A DNA stretch of 64,000 bases from Hysterangium stoloniferum (lineage: Eukaryota > Basidiomycota > Agaricomycetes > Hysterangiales > Hysterangiaceae): contig WHVD01000069.1 of the NCBI GenBank assembly GCA_015178975.1, positions 186,001 through 250,000 of the forward strand. Direction: 5' to 3'. Made by a program: the position numbers and the translations under genes. This document shows, in pieces, positions 33,656 through 44,439 of this stretch. A model generated the notes under the pieces. That model was not told where the DNA came from, searched no databases, and saw only the letters and a program-made list of their open reading frames with translations. Position 1 is the stretch's first letter. Every line of letters starts with the position of its first letter.

Positions 33656-34512
33656 ATGTCTGAGCCAAAAATCACATTTTTAGATATATCATTTTTCTGC
33701 AAACCACAGGCATGGTATAATTTTTTTCTCACCTCAGACCGTTACCATACGTTAATTCCATCTTCCAGGAGCCCAAATACATGAAAAGCAAGATGAATTC
33801 ACATGACGAACTGATGTCTTGTGCTGAACAATAGTAGGCTTGTGCTGAATTATAAACAAATTCCTTACACAAGACAGTTTGGCTGTCTTTCCCTGATATC
33901 GAGGATACCCTCAAGAAGATTGGGGGAAAGCCAACTGGTGTCAAGCCTAACAAGGGCGGTGTTGTATACGCTCCCTGCGATTCTTGACGAGAGCGGTGAC
34001 ACCCCCGTTGTTATTGCAGACTCATTGGCCATTGCGGAGTATCTTGTCACCAAGTACCCTGAGCGACCTGTACTGCCAAAGACGGGAAGAGCTCTCGAGC
34101 AAGCTTTTGAGCAGTCTTTCGAGATTGTTCCGAACAAGCCCATTGGCCGGTTAATACAGAGACCCACATTGCAAATTCAAAATGCGCGCAGCAAGCGTCA
34201 CTACGTACAGACGAGATGGGACTGGTACAACTTCAAGCCTAGCGAGATAAGTCCTGAGGGACCAGTTAGAGATGGTCATTGGAATGAGTTCGAGAAAGGA
34301 CTCGATAAGCTTGCCGAAGTTCTGGATACGAACGGTCCGGATGCTGAATGGGTCGCTGGAGGCAGCGAGCCTACACGTGCGGATTTTATAACGACAGCCT
34401 GGTTACTTTGGATCAAGATCGTCTCTCCTGATGAGTGGGAGAAGAAGGTGAAGCCCTTGAACGGCGAGAGAGGGGGATAAGCTGTTGGAGAAGACTCCAA
34501 ACGGTCGAGTGG
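33656..34512 (+). pseudogene. Glutathione S-transferase pseudogene, beta type, copy 4
   Basis: Aligned with copy 9, exon 1 (33656-33714) is intact. The 24-nt exon (33769-33792) has TGA (33782-33784) in place of the second tryptophan of the catalytic motif, and the following splice donor is AT instead of GT (33793-33794). In exon 3 a 2-bp insertion near 33869 and an 8-bp loss near 33960 shift the frame out and back. The end is frameshifted near 34467 and lacks several bases of the last helix. Clearly non-functional. Confidence 0.95.
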
Positions 34513-36489
34513 ACTTAAACATCTGTCAGCGTAGATGTATATCAACCATGTCAGATACGAGGGGAGACAATTAACCATCGTTTTTTTTTGAACCTACAGA
34601 CACAGTAATAGGATTACCTTAGCCGGTGTGCCACAGGGCAGGCAAAGATGTTGAATTGAAGTTGCTGAAGTTAAGCAAGGAACCTTGGAAATTCCTATTC
34701 GTCCCGACAAAGGCGTTAGTAGCAACGCGAAATTGGAATCCCCCAATTTAATGGATTGTTATATCCTGCCAAGTCTCCTCTTTTTGGGTGAAAGGCCATG
34801 TTGGGACACCAGACACTTCGTAGAACTACTAAGCTACCTGTGTTTTAATTTTTTAATTAAGATAGACAGACTATATGTTTAAGAGTAGAAGATATAGACG
34901 CCACTTTTATAAATATTGCTCATATAGAAGCCCATTGTGATAGCGGAGACTCGGGGGGCGAGGGGAAGGAGCTGTGCCAGTGATTGATGATATGCCCCAC
35001 AGCATTTAGACTAATGTTAATGTCCACACGCGATCAAAGTGATCCCCATACTCACGTCACACACCCTATCGACGTGTAGATACTAGACAGTAGTGATCAC
35101 CAGTGACCACTTTCGCTTGCATAAACAATACAAAGCCCTGGCGGCCCATTGGGTTCACATCATCTATGCATTACAAGGTTGAAATTACATTTTTGGAGGT
35201 CCAAACTTCTGCATGAATGAGTCGTAAAATTGCGAACTTCAAGCAAGATGACACTCATGCGTTACTGGATTTGGCCCATAGCTTTATCATGCTGTTTTAT
35301 TTTATTTGATATGTGCCCTAAAATAGTGAGTAACAATAGCTAATTTGAAATCTGACAGAAATCGCGTATGGACATGGAAAAGTCTGACGGCCTTTTAACA
35401 CATCACGAAAGCTGGAGAATCGAGTTGTACTTACCTACCTTCAAGGGTGTGAAAGGCTACGGCAGGACAGCACTCGGTAGAAAATCTACCGAGGGAGCCG
35501 AGAAAAAGAGGAAGGTGAGGGGGAAGGAAGACACCAGAGGTTCATTGGTGCCTGAGCACGAAGGGATACGGCGCAATGAGCGGCAGACGACAAGTTGGCG
35601 ATTCCGAAAGCAGAAGCCAAGGCAGGAACGAGGGAGGGTATTGTTACATCGAACGCTACCACGCAGCACTTCTGCGGTGAAACGGGCAACAGCCAAAACA
35701 TTAACATAAAAAAAAAAGATTTGCAGCATCGCCACGATGCAGCCATAACTGCCGATAGACCGACAGATAAGTTGACGCCGTCCGCCGTTTACAAAAATTT
35801 CGTTGCCAGGCTAGACAAGAGACCACAGAAGTCGGACCGAGTTTTTGAGTCAAAACTGATGCGCCTCCCACGAAGGGATATGTTCAAAATAGGCAGAGTG
35901 GACAGACACCCTGATATGCCCAGCCTGAAAACAAAAGGAAGGAACAGTCATACACTTCATTATCGGCCGTAGGCAACATGAAAGGCATCAGGCAGGGTTG
36001 GGGGCGAAATTCGCCAGACGTTCCCTATCAAAGTTGTTGGCGAACGAAGACATGATTCCTTGTGTGATATGCTCCGTCGAGGCTACAAAGCGAATAGTAC
36101 ATAGATAAATGATACTCGTGCAAGAAACAAAGAATAAGTCGCCATATCGTCCAACACATACGCTTCATTTGACGATTGTTCTCTTTGAGACTGGTCTGCC
36201 CATGGGCCCATGAAGAGACAGGTTTATTAGAATTGGAGACAAACTTACATGAAGTACTGTATTTATTTATTTATCGCAAGGCGCGGCCTTCGCGAACTAT
36301 GGGACTGATTTTGGAAAAAAGAAAATCCAGTTCGAATCTGAGCCTGAGAAATCGCAAGGTACAGATTTGGGAGCAGAACACCGCCTGTCCCGTCAACGCT
36401 GTGCCGACCGGCAGGATGTCACTTTCCCCATGCATGCATTTGATATTATTACACAAGAGCGAGTGGGTCTCACGTTTCATTGAACTACC
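34513..36489. other. Beta-to-alpha spacer of the GST unit
   Basis: Near-copy of 29637-31429 without an intact gene. It contains LINE relic 3. Small ORFs in it have no conserved frame between the copies. Confidence 0.6.
35850..35990 (+). pseudogene. LINE reverse transcriptase zinc-finger relic 3
   Basis: Homologous to relic 1 (MRLPRRDMFKIGRVD at the start), with a small insertion (gacaga) and changes that destroy the first cysteine pair. It was carried by the segmental duplication rather than inserted independently. Confidence 0.5.
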
Positions 36490-37361
36490 ATGTCCGAGCC
36501 AAATATCACATTTTTTGATATTCCATCCCTCTGCAAACTACAGGCATGGTATGGTTATTTGTGCCTTATACCGTTATCATATGTATCCTAATTCCGCCTT
36601 GCAGGAGCCCAAATACATGGAAAGCAAGGTGAATTGACGTGACGTATTAATGTCTTGTGCTGAACAATCGCAGGCTTGTGCTGAATTATAAACAAATTCC
36701 TTACAAAACAGTTTGGGTCGCTTATCCCGATATTGAGGATACGCTCAAGAAGATAGGTGGAAAGCCGACCGGTGTCAAGCCTAACAAGGGCGGTAATGAG
36801 CCGTTGTATACGCTCCCTGCGATCCTCGACGAGAGCGGCGACACCCCTGTTGTCATCGCAGACTCATTGGCTATTGCGGAGTATCTTGACGCCAAGTACC
36901 CTGACCGACCTGTGCTGCCAAAGACAGGCAGAGCTCTCGAGCATGCTTTCGAACAGTTTTTCGACCTTGTCCCGAGAAAATCCTTTGTCCAATTAATGCT
37001 AGAACCCTCGTATGGAATTCAAGAGGAGCGGAGTAAACCTTATTGGTTACGAACCAGATTGGAGTGGTATAATATCAACCTTATAGGGTTAAGCCCTGAG
37101 GGACCAGTTAGAGATGGTCATTGGAATGAGCTCGAGAAAGGACTCGATAAGCTTGCCGAAGTTCTGGATAAGAACGGTCCGGATGTTGAATGGGTCGCTG
37201 GGGGCAGCGAGCCTACACGCGCGGATTTTATCATGACAGCCTGGTTACTTTGGATCAAGATCGTCGTTCCTGATGAGTGGGAGAAAAAGGTGAAACCTTT
37301 GAATGGTGGGAGATGGGATAAGCTCTTGAAGAAGACTGAGGCATGGCAAACGGTTCTTTAA
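36490..37361 (+). CDS. Glutathione S-transferase, alpha type, copy 5
   Basis: Exons 36490-36548, 36605-36628 and 36674-37361; 256 aa. Nearly identical to copy 8: the only C-terminal-domain differences I see are a few residues such as FVQ versus FGQ and NLIG versus NPIG. Exon 1 has leucine instead of proline before the W-S-P-N-T-W motif (K-L-Q rather than K-P-Q). All GSH-binding motifs are intact. First member of the second alpha-beta pair. Confidence 0.93.
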
Positions 37362-38925
37362 GGTAGATGTTTGTCAGTATAGATTACATCACTCTACGTA
37401 AATTACAAGGGGGGAGGGTGCAATTAACCACCGTTCTTTTAAACCTATGTGCACTTATTACATTAGTCGGTGTGTTATGAGGCAAGTAAAGAGGTTGAAT
37501 TGAACTTGCTGAAGTTGATTAAGGAACCTTGGAAATTCATCCCGACAGAGACGTTTGGAATTCCCCAATTCCGCCAGTGAAATACATTTTTCACTTTGGC
37601 TAAATTTCGGCTGACAAAAGCACTATAAGCCCTGGTGGCCCGTTGTGTTCCCATCATCTATGCACTTTAAGTTTGAAGTTACATTTTAGCGATAGAAGAA
37701 TGCGTAACACTGTCCAAACTTCTGCATATATGGAACGTGAAATCGTGAATGTGAAGGATGATGTCACTTCATGCGTTACTGAATTTGGCCCATAGTTTTA
37801 TCATCCTGTTTTTTATTTGATATGTGCCCCTAAGGAGCAAGTAATTGAGAATAGCTCTGAAATCTGACAGAAATCGCCCATGGACATAGAAAATTCTGGC
37901 GGCTTTACAACACATGGTGAAAGGGGGGGAATCGAACTGTAATTACCTTCGAGGGTGCGAAAGACTACGGCAAAACAGTACTTGATAGACAATCTAACGA
38001 GGGAGTTGAGAAAATGAGGTAGGTGAGGAGGGAGGAAGACACCGGAGGTTCATTGGGTGCTTAGGATACGGCACAATGAGCGGGCAGACAGGTTGGCGAT
38101 TCCGAAAGCAGAAGCCCAGGGAGGAGCGAGCGAAGGCAACGATCTACTACCACTGTTACGTCGAATGCTATCTCGTAGTACTTCCGCGGTGAACAGGCGA
38201 CAGCGAAACACTCGAGAAAGAACATAAGAAGTTTTGAAGTTTCGCTACGATGCACCCATACCGCCGATAGACAAGGCGCTGCATCAGGAAAGTGGGAAGA
38301 TCAGTAAGTATGCGGTCTATATTGTCTAGGGAGCTAGCTAGCTCGGCTAGACACACTACTTTCGCGAGATCCCTATTTACTAGTCGGTATAAAAGCTTAC
38401 CATGGATCTAGGGAGTCTACATAATGGATGTAGACATTCTCAAATCGCTGATGTGCCATCTTGCCCCGCGAAAACATGTCAGAATAGGCATAGTGGACAC
38501 CTCGATATGCCCAGCCTGTAAACAACAGGAGGAGACAATTGCACACTTCATGATCCTTTAGGTAACACGAAAGTCATGGGGCGAGGTTGAAGGCGAAATT
38601 CGGGCTCCAGGCAGGGTCCCTATATCTCCGGCGTAAAGCCCAGGCGGAGAGCCCAGGCGGAGAATGGGTGCGGCAGTTTTTTTATTTGGGCAAAGGAGAT
38701 AGGGGCCATTGTGATGAGGATAAAGGTTTTGACAGGCGGAAAAAATACTGGAGCACCGCGCGCCGGGGAGGCGCAGAATATCGCCACTCTAAAGCGATTT
38801 TGGGTGATGACGGGATGCGAGCGTCGACCTCGTCGTGCGATATACAAGCCCTCACAGATATTGCAACTTACAAATAATATATTAATGGAGTGTCACATAT
38901 CTTTGAAATGTATCATTGAACTACC
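37362..38925. other. Alpha-to-beta spacer, second unit
   Basis: Copy of 32301-33655 with indels; contains LINE relic 4. No gene seen. Confidence 0.6.
38450..38640 (+). pseudogene. LINE reverse transcriptase zinc-finger relic 4
   Basis: Translation reads HVRIGIVDTSICPAC, then KQQEETIAHFMIL and a stop, then KAKFGLQAGSLYL. This is the best-preserved zinc-finger relic with relic 5. Still lacks any reverse transcriptase domain. Confidence 0.6.
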
Positions 38926-39719
38926 ATGTCCGAGCCAAAAATCACACTTTTTGATATTTCATCTTTCTGCAAACCACAGGCATGGTATAATTTTTTTTGC
39001 CTCAGACCGTTACCATACGTTGATTCCATCTTCCAGGAGCCCGAATACATGGAAAGCAAGGTGAATTGACATGACGAACTGATGTCTCGTGCTGAACAGT
39101 TGTAGGCTTGTGCTGAATTATAAACAAATTCCTTACAAGACAGTTTGGGTGTCTTTCCCTGATATCGAGGATACCCTCAAGAATATTGGGGGAAAGCCGA
39201 CTGGTTTCAAGCCTAACAAGGGCGGTAATGCGCCGTTGTATACGCTCCCTGCGATTCTTGACGAGAGCGGCGACACCCCCGTTGTTATTGCAGACTCGTT
39301 GGCCATTGCGGAGTATCTTGACGCCAAGTACCCTGAGCGACTGTACTGCCAAAGACGGGAAGAGCTCTCGAGCAAGCTTTTGAGCAATTTTTCGAGATTG
39401 TTCCGAACAAGCCCATTGGTCGATTAATGCAGGGACCTACATTGCAAATTCAAAATGCGCGCAGCAAGCGCTACTACGCACAGACGAGATGGGACTGGTA
39501 CAACTTCAAGCCTAGCGAGATAAGTTCTGAGGGACCAGTTAGAGATGGTCATTGGAATGAGTTCGAGAAAGGCAGCGAGCCTACACGCGCGGATTTTATC
39601 ATGACAGCTTGGTTACTTTGGACCAATATCGTCTCTCCTGATGAGTGGGAGAAGAAGGTAACGGCGGGAGATGGGATAGGCTGTTGGAGAAGACTGAGGC
39701 ATGGCAAACGGTCGAGTGA
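38926..39719 (+). pseudogene. Glutathione S-transferase pseudogene, beta type, copy 6
   Basis: Exons 1 and 2 (38926-38984, 39037-39060) and both splice sites are intact, and exon 3 starts at 39106. One C is lost near 39341 (after the YLDAKYPER segment), shifting the frame. A further in-frame loss of 63 bases near 39572 removes 21 residues of the C-terminal domain, and a loss of about 10 bases near 39660 shifts the frame again. Much younger decay than copy 4. Last member of the second alpha-beta pair. Confidence 0.93.
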
Positions 39720-40454
39720 ACTTAACATCTGTCAGCGTAGATGTATATCAACCATATCAACCATATCAGATACGAGGGGAGACAATTAACCATCGTTTTT
39801 TTTGAACCTACAGGCACAGTAATAGGATCACCTTAGCCGGTGTGTCACAGGGCAGGCAAAGATGTTGAATTGAAGTCGCTGAAGTTAAGTAAAGAACCTT
39901 GGAAATTCCTATTCGTCCCGACAAAGGCGTTAGTAGCAACGTGGAATTGGAATCCCCCCAATTTAATGGATTGTTATATCCTGCTATGTCTCCTCTTTTT
40001 GGGTGAAAGGCCATGTTGGGACACCAGACACTTCGTAGAAGTACTAAGCTACCTGTCTTTAATTAAGATAGACAGACTATATGTTTAAGAGTAGAAGGTA
40101 TAGACGTCACATTTATAAACATTGCTCATATAGAAGCCCATCATGATAGCGGAGACTCGGAGGGCGAGGGGAAGGAGGGGTCCCGATTGATGATATGCCC
40201 CACCGCATTTAGACTAATGTTAATGTCCACGAGCGATCAAAGTGATCCCGATATTCACGTCACACCCTATCGACATGTAGATAGTAGACAGTGGTGATCC
40301 ACCAGTGACCACTTTCGCTTGCATAAACAATATAGAGCCCTGCGGCCCATTGGGTTCACATCTATGTATTTTAAGTTTGAAATTACATTTTTGGAGGTCC
40401 AAACTTCTGCATGAATGGGTCGTAAAATTGTGAACTTCAAGTAAGATGACACTC
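39720..40454. other. Truncated beta-to-alpha spacer
   Basis: Matches 29637-30310 and 34513-35260, then breaks off at about 40454, where the tRNA repeat array begins. This marks the end of the second duplicated unit. Confidence 0.6.
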
Positions 40455-40615
40455 ATGCAAGATATGACTTAGCCTTATGACTTTGTCCTTTTGTCATTGT
40501 AAATACTAGTATAACAAAAGGTGCAGTATGGCGGATATCTAAAGACTCAAATGTAGAACTTCCAACAGTGCTGTCGTTGTTCAATATCTATTAGAATGTA
40601 TGTCTTACTCATCAA

Positions 40616-40708
40616 GCCTTGTTAGCTCAGTGGTAGAGCGTCAGATTCTTACAGTCCCACTGACCGGGTAAGAATATGGAGGTTGCAGGTTCGAGTCCTG
40701 TGCGGGGC
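40616..40708 (+). tRNA. tRNA-Lys(CTT) with intron, copy 1 (weak anticodon stem)
   Basis: A-box TAGCTCAGTGG and B-box GGTTCGAGTCC are present. The acceptor stem pairs GCCTTGT with GCGGGGC using G-T wobbles. The anticodon loop reads TTCTTA before an intron of about 22 nt, giving CTT (lysine, AAG). The anticodon stem TCAGA/TATGG has one mismatch, so this copy may be impaired. A T-run for Pol III termination follows. Confidence 0.75.
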
Positions 40709-41012
40709 ACTACTTTTACCCCGTTAAATCACGGGCTCTCTCCTACCAAGCGTCCCTTTTGAATCAAGTATATATCTCCCTTTTTCCTAGTGTGAAATAT
40801 TTTTAACCGTTATGGGTAACAAACATGCATATGCAAAACTACATAGAAGTTCAAAGTTCGGATCCTAGATATGACTTGGCCTTATGACTTTATTCTTTTG
40901 TCACTGTAAATACTACACCCAAAGTAAGGTCCAGTGTCTAAAGACAATGTTGAACGTTGCAACAATGGTGTCATTGTTCGATATCTATTAGAATGTATGT
41001 GCTGTCTATCAA

Positions 41013-41105
41013 GCCTTGTTAGCTCAGCGGTAGAGCGTCAGGTTCTTACAGTCCCACTGACCGGGTAAGAGTTTGGAGGTCGCAGGTTCGATTCCTGTGC
41101 GGGGC
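41013..41105 (+). tRNA. tRNA-Lys(CTT) with intron, copy 2
   Basis: Same structure; the anticodon stem TCAGG/TTTGG pairs with G-T wobbles, the T-arm is GCAGG-TTCGATT-CCTGT, and the terminator is a T-run at about 41112. Most canonical of the four by T-arm. Confidence 0.8.
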
Positions 41106-41409
41106 CATATCTTTTATCCCGTTAAATCATGGGTTCCCCTTCCTTCTTACCAAGAGTTCCTTTTGAATCAGGTTTATCTTTTTCCAAGCGTGTAAATTAT
41201 TTTTGACCATTATGCTATGCTATATAGAAGTTCAAAGTTCGCATCTAAGATATATTGACTTGGCCTTGTGACTTTATTCTTTTGTCAGTGTAAATACTAG
41301 TACAACAAAAGTAAGGTACAGTAAAAAATAGCAGACTCAAATGTAAAACGTTACAACAGTGGTGCTATCGTTGTTCAATATCTATTAGAATGTATGTCCT
41401 GTCAATTAC

Positions 41410-41489
41410 GCCTTGCTAGCTCAATGGTAGAGCGTCAGACTCTTACAGTCCTACTGACCGGGTAAGAGTCTGAAGGTTCTGTGCGAGGC
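41410..41489 (+). pseudogene. tRNA-Lys(CTT) pseudogene, copy 3, T-arm deleted
   Basis: The anticodon stem TCAGA/TCTGA is perfect and the intron is present. The T-arm and B-box are missing: about 15 bases between two GGTT repeats are gone, so it goes straight from AAGGTTC to TGTGCGAGGC. Without a B-box it should not be transcribed. Confidence 0.85.
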
Positions 41490-41777
41490 CTTGTTTTTAT
41501 CCCGTTAAATCATGGGTTCCTCCTCTTACCAAGAGTTCCTTTTGAATCAGGTATATCTTTTTCCGAGCGTGTAAAATATTTTTGACCATTATGCTGTAGA
41601 AGTTTAAAGTTCGCATCCAAGATATATTGATTCGGTCCTAAGACTTTATTCTTTTGTCACTGTAAATAGAAGTACAACAAAAGTAAAGTGCATTATGACA
41701 AATGTCTAAAGACTCAAATGTGAAATGTTACAGTGTTGTTGTTCAGTATCTGATAGAATGTATGTCCCGTTACTAAT

Positions 41778-41871
41778 GCCTTGTTAGCTCAATGGTAGAG
41801 CGTCAGACTCTTACAGTCCCACTGACTGGGTAAGAGTCTGGAAGGTTGTAGGTTCGATTCCCGTGCGAGGC
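41778..41871 (+). tRNA. tRNA-Lys(CTT) with intron, copy 4
   Basis: Loop CTCTTA and ten complementary bases (CAGACTCTTA with TAAGAGTCTG) bracket the intron. The acceptor GCCTTGT/GCGAGGC pairs and the B-box GGTTCGATTCC is intact. One extra base in the variable region and one T-stem mismatch. T-run follows. Probably functional. Confidence 0.8.
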
Positions 41872-42124
41872 CATATTTTTATCCAGTTACATCCTTCTCC
41901 TACCAAGTGTTCCTATTAAACCAGCTATATATCGTTTTCCCAGCGCGTGAAATATTTCTCAAATTATATCGTGGGATAAAAGAGAGCAGAGGATCAATCT
42001 GTGGGTTTTTCAGATTTGGGAGCAGAGCATCGCCTCTCCCAGGTGTCAGCGCTGTGCCGATCGGCAGGCATCACATATTATTACTACACAAGAGCGAGTG
42101 GGTCCCACGTATCATTGAACTACC

Positions 42125-42993
42125 ATGTCCGAGCCAAATATCACATTTTTTGATATCCCATCCCTCTGCAAACCACAGGCATGGTATCGTTATTTGTGCC
42201 TTATACCGTTATCATATGTATCCTAATTCCACCTTGCAGGAGCCCAAATACATGGAAAGCAAGGTGAATTGACATTGCCAATTGATGTTGTATGCTGAAC
42301 AGTGGCAGGCTTGTGCTGAATTACAAGCAAATTCCTTACAAGACTGTTTGGGTGTCGTATCCTGATATTGAGGAAACTCTCAAGAAGATAGGTGGTAAGC
42401 CGACTGGGGTCAAGCCTAACAAGGGCGGTGGTGCACCGTTGTATACGCTCCCTGCGATTCTTGACGAGAGCGGCGACACCCCTATTGTTATCACAGACTC
42501 ATTGGCTATTGCGGAGTATCTTGACGCCAAGTACCCCGGTCGACCTGTACTTCCAAAGAAGGGAACCGATCTCGAGCCTGCTTTCGAAAAGTTTTTCGAA
42601 CGTGTCGTGGATGAGCCCCTCACCACAGTAATGCTGGGACCCACATTGGAAATTCAAGATGCGCAAAGTAAACCTTACTGGGCACGGACTAGACGGGACT
42701 GGTATGATCTGAACCCTAGCGAGATAAGTCCTGAGGGACCGGTGAGAGAAGGTCATTGGAAAGAGGTCGAGAAAGGATTTGACTCGCTTGCGGAACTTGT
42801 GGGTGGGGACAATCCGGGTCAATGGGCTGCAGGAGGCAATGAGCCTACACGCATCGACTTTATTATAGTAGCCTGGTTGATTTGGGTCAAGGTCGTCTCT
42901 CCTGATGAGTGGGAGAAGAGGGTTAAGCCCTTGAATGGGGGGAGATGGAATAATCTTTTGAAGAGAACTGAGGCGTGGCAAACGGTTGGATAA
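42125..42993 (+). CDS. Glutathione S-transferase, etherase-like, copy 7
   Basis: Exons 42125-42183, 42240-42263 and 42309-42993; 255 aa. The catalytic W-S-P-N-T-W motif and DSLAIAEYLDAKYP are intact. It is the most diverged intact member in the C-terminal half (VVDEPLTTVMLGP, and GGDNPGQWAAGGNEP where other copies have KNGPDAEWVAGGSEP). Lies just after the tRNA array and before the third alpha-beta pair, so it does not belong to either repeat type. It may have a different substrate pocket. Confidence 0.92.
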
Positions 42994-43568
42994 GTGTGTG
43001 CATGCGGAACGAGGCTTTGAATACCTATAAATACAGTGTCCCTATTTCACCGTCACGATGAATAGTGTATGCTATTGCGCTACATTTATTATTTCTAACT
43101 ATATAATCTAACTGCATTAAAGTAGATATATATATTGGAATATGTTGGTTAGTGACGCATAGCCATTAACAGCTGCACACTATGCTGCTCACGGTGGGAT
43201 ATTGGCGGATCGGGAGACATCATTTGTCCTGCAACTAGGCATTATTTCCCTATCTATTGTGATTCATTAAAGTAGTAATAATTTATAAGGGATCATTGTC
43301 GCCGCCTAGCCTTTCAGTATTTGCAACTGATGAAGTATTAACAAACTGAATTGGTTCCTGATATTCATATCAGGAACACCATTCAGTTTCCTAATATATA
43401 TTAGTTGTCAATACTCTATACAATTAATTAAGACGGTGGAATTGAGATGACTGGTTGAAGACTCATCCCGCTTACCATGTAAATTGTCCTTTACAAACGT
43501 GCCAAAGGCCAAATCGTACATAAATGGAGTGTCATGTATAGTTGAATTGTACTTATCATTGAACTACC
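42994..43568. other. Intergenic, GST copy 7 to copy 8
   Basis: AT-rich. The only structure seen is a near-perfect inverted repeat at 43343-43389. Confidence 0.5.
43343..43389. repeat. 47-bp near-perfect palindrome
   Basis: Left arm AAACTGAATTGGTTCCTGAT and right arm ATCAGGAACACCATTCAGTT are complementary except near GGT/ACC. A central ATTCAT-type loop of a few bases leaves a strong hairpin. Could be a relic of a small inverted-repeat transposon or an RNA processing signal. Confidence 0.7.
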
Positions 43569-44439
43569 ATGTCCGAGCCAAATATCACATTTTTTGATAT
43601 CCCATCTCTCTGCAAACCACAGGCATGGTATGGTTATTTGTGCCTTATACCGTTATCATATGTATCCTAATTCCACCTTGCAGGAGCCCAAATACATGGA
43701 AAGCAAGGTGAATTGATTGACGTATTAACGTCTTGTGCTGAACAATCGCAGGCTTGTGCTGAATTATAAACAAATTCCTTACAAGACAGTTTGGGTCGCT
43801 TATCCCGATATTGAGGATACGCTCAAGAAGATAGGTGGAAAGCCGACCGGTGTCAAGCCTAACAAGGGCGGTAATGAGCCGTTGTATACGCTCCCTGCGA
43901 TCCTCGACGAGAGCGGCGACACCCCTGTTGTCATCGCAGACTCATTGGCCATTGCGGAGTATCTTGACGCCAAGTACCCTGACCGACCTGTGCTGCCAAA
44001 GACGGGCAGAGCTCTCGAGCATGCTTTCGAACAGTTTTTCGACCTTGTCCCGAGAAAATCCTTTGGCCAATTAATGCTAGAACCCTTGTATGGAATTCAA
44101 GAGGAGCGGAGTAAACCTTATTGGTTACGAACCAGATTGGAGTGGTATAATATCAACCCTATAGGGTTAAGCCCTGAGGGACCAGTTAGAGATGGTCATT
44201 GGAATGAGTTCGAGAAAGGACTCGATAAGCTTGCCGAAGTTCTGGATAAGAACGGTCCGGATGTTGAATGGGTCGCTGGGGGCAGCGAGCCTACACGTGC
44301 GGATTTTATCATGACAGCCTGGTTACTTTGGATCAAGATCGTCGTTCCTGATGAGTGGGAGAAAAAGGTGAAACCTTTGAATGGTGGGAGATGGGATAAG
44401 CTCTTGAAGAAGACTGAGGCATGGCAAACGGTTCTTTAA
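43569..44439 (+). CDS. Glutathione S-transferase, alpha type, copy 8
   Basis: Exons 43569-43627, 43684-43707 and 43752-44439; 256 aa. Almost the same protein as copy 5, indicating a recent duplication or gene conversion. All motifs intact. First gene of the third alpha-beta pair, the only pair with both genes intact. Confidence 0.93.

Larger units (their letters stand above)
40455..41895 (+). repeat. Tandem array of four tRNA-Lys units
   Basis: Four direct repeats of about 397, 397, 368 bp spacing (tRNA starts 40616, 41013, 41410, 41778). Each unit has a conserved 5' flank (gacttggccttatgactttattc, then the tgttcaatatctattagaatg stretch) followed by the tRNA and a T-run. The flanks repeat together with the tRNA, so whole segments were duplicated. 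Confidence 0.9.

Noticed and set aside
40455..41895. CRISPR-like or satellite interpretation of the regular repeats
   Set aside because: Each unit of about 390 bp contains a complete or nearly complete tRNA-Lys gene with Pol III terminator; the organism is a eukaryote.
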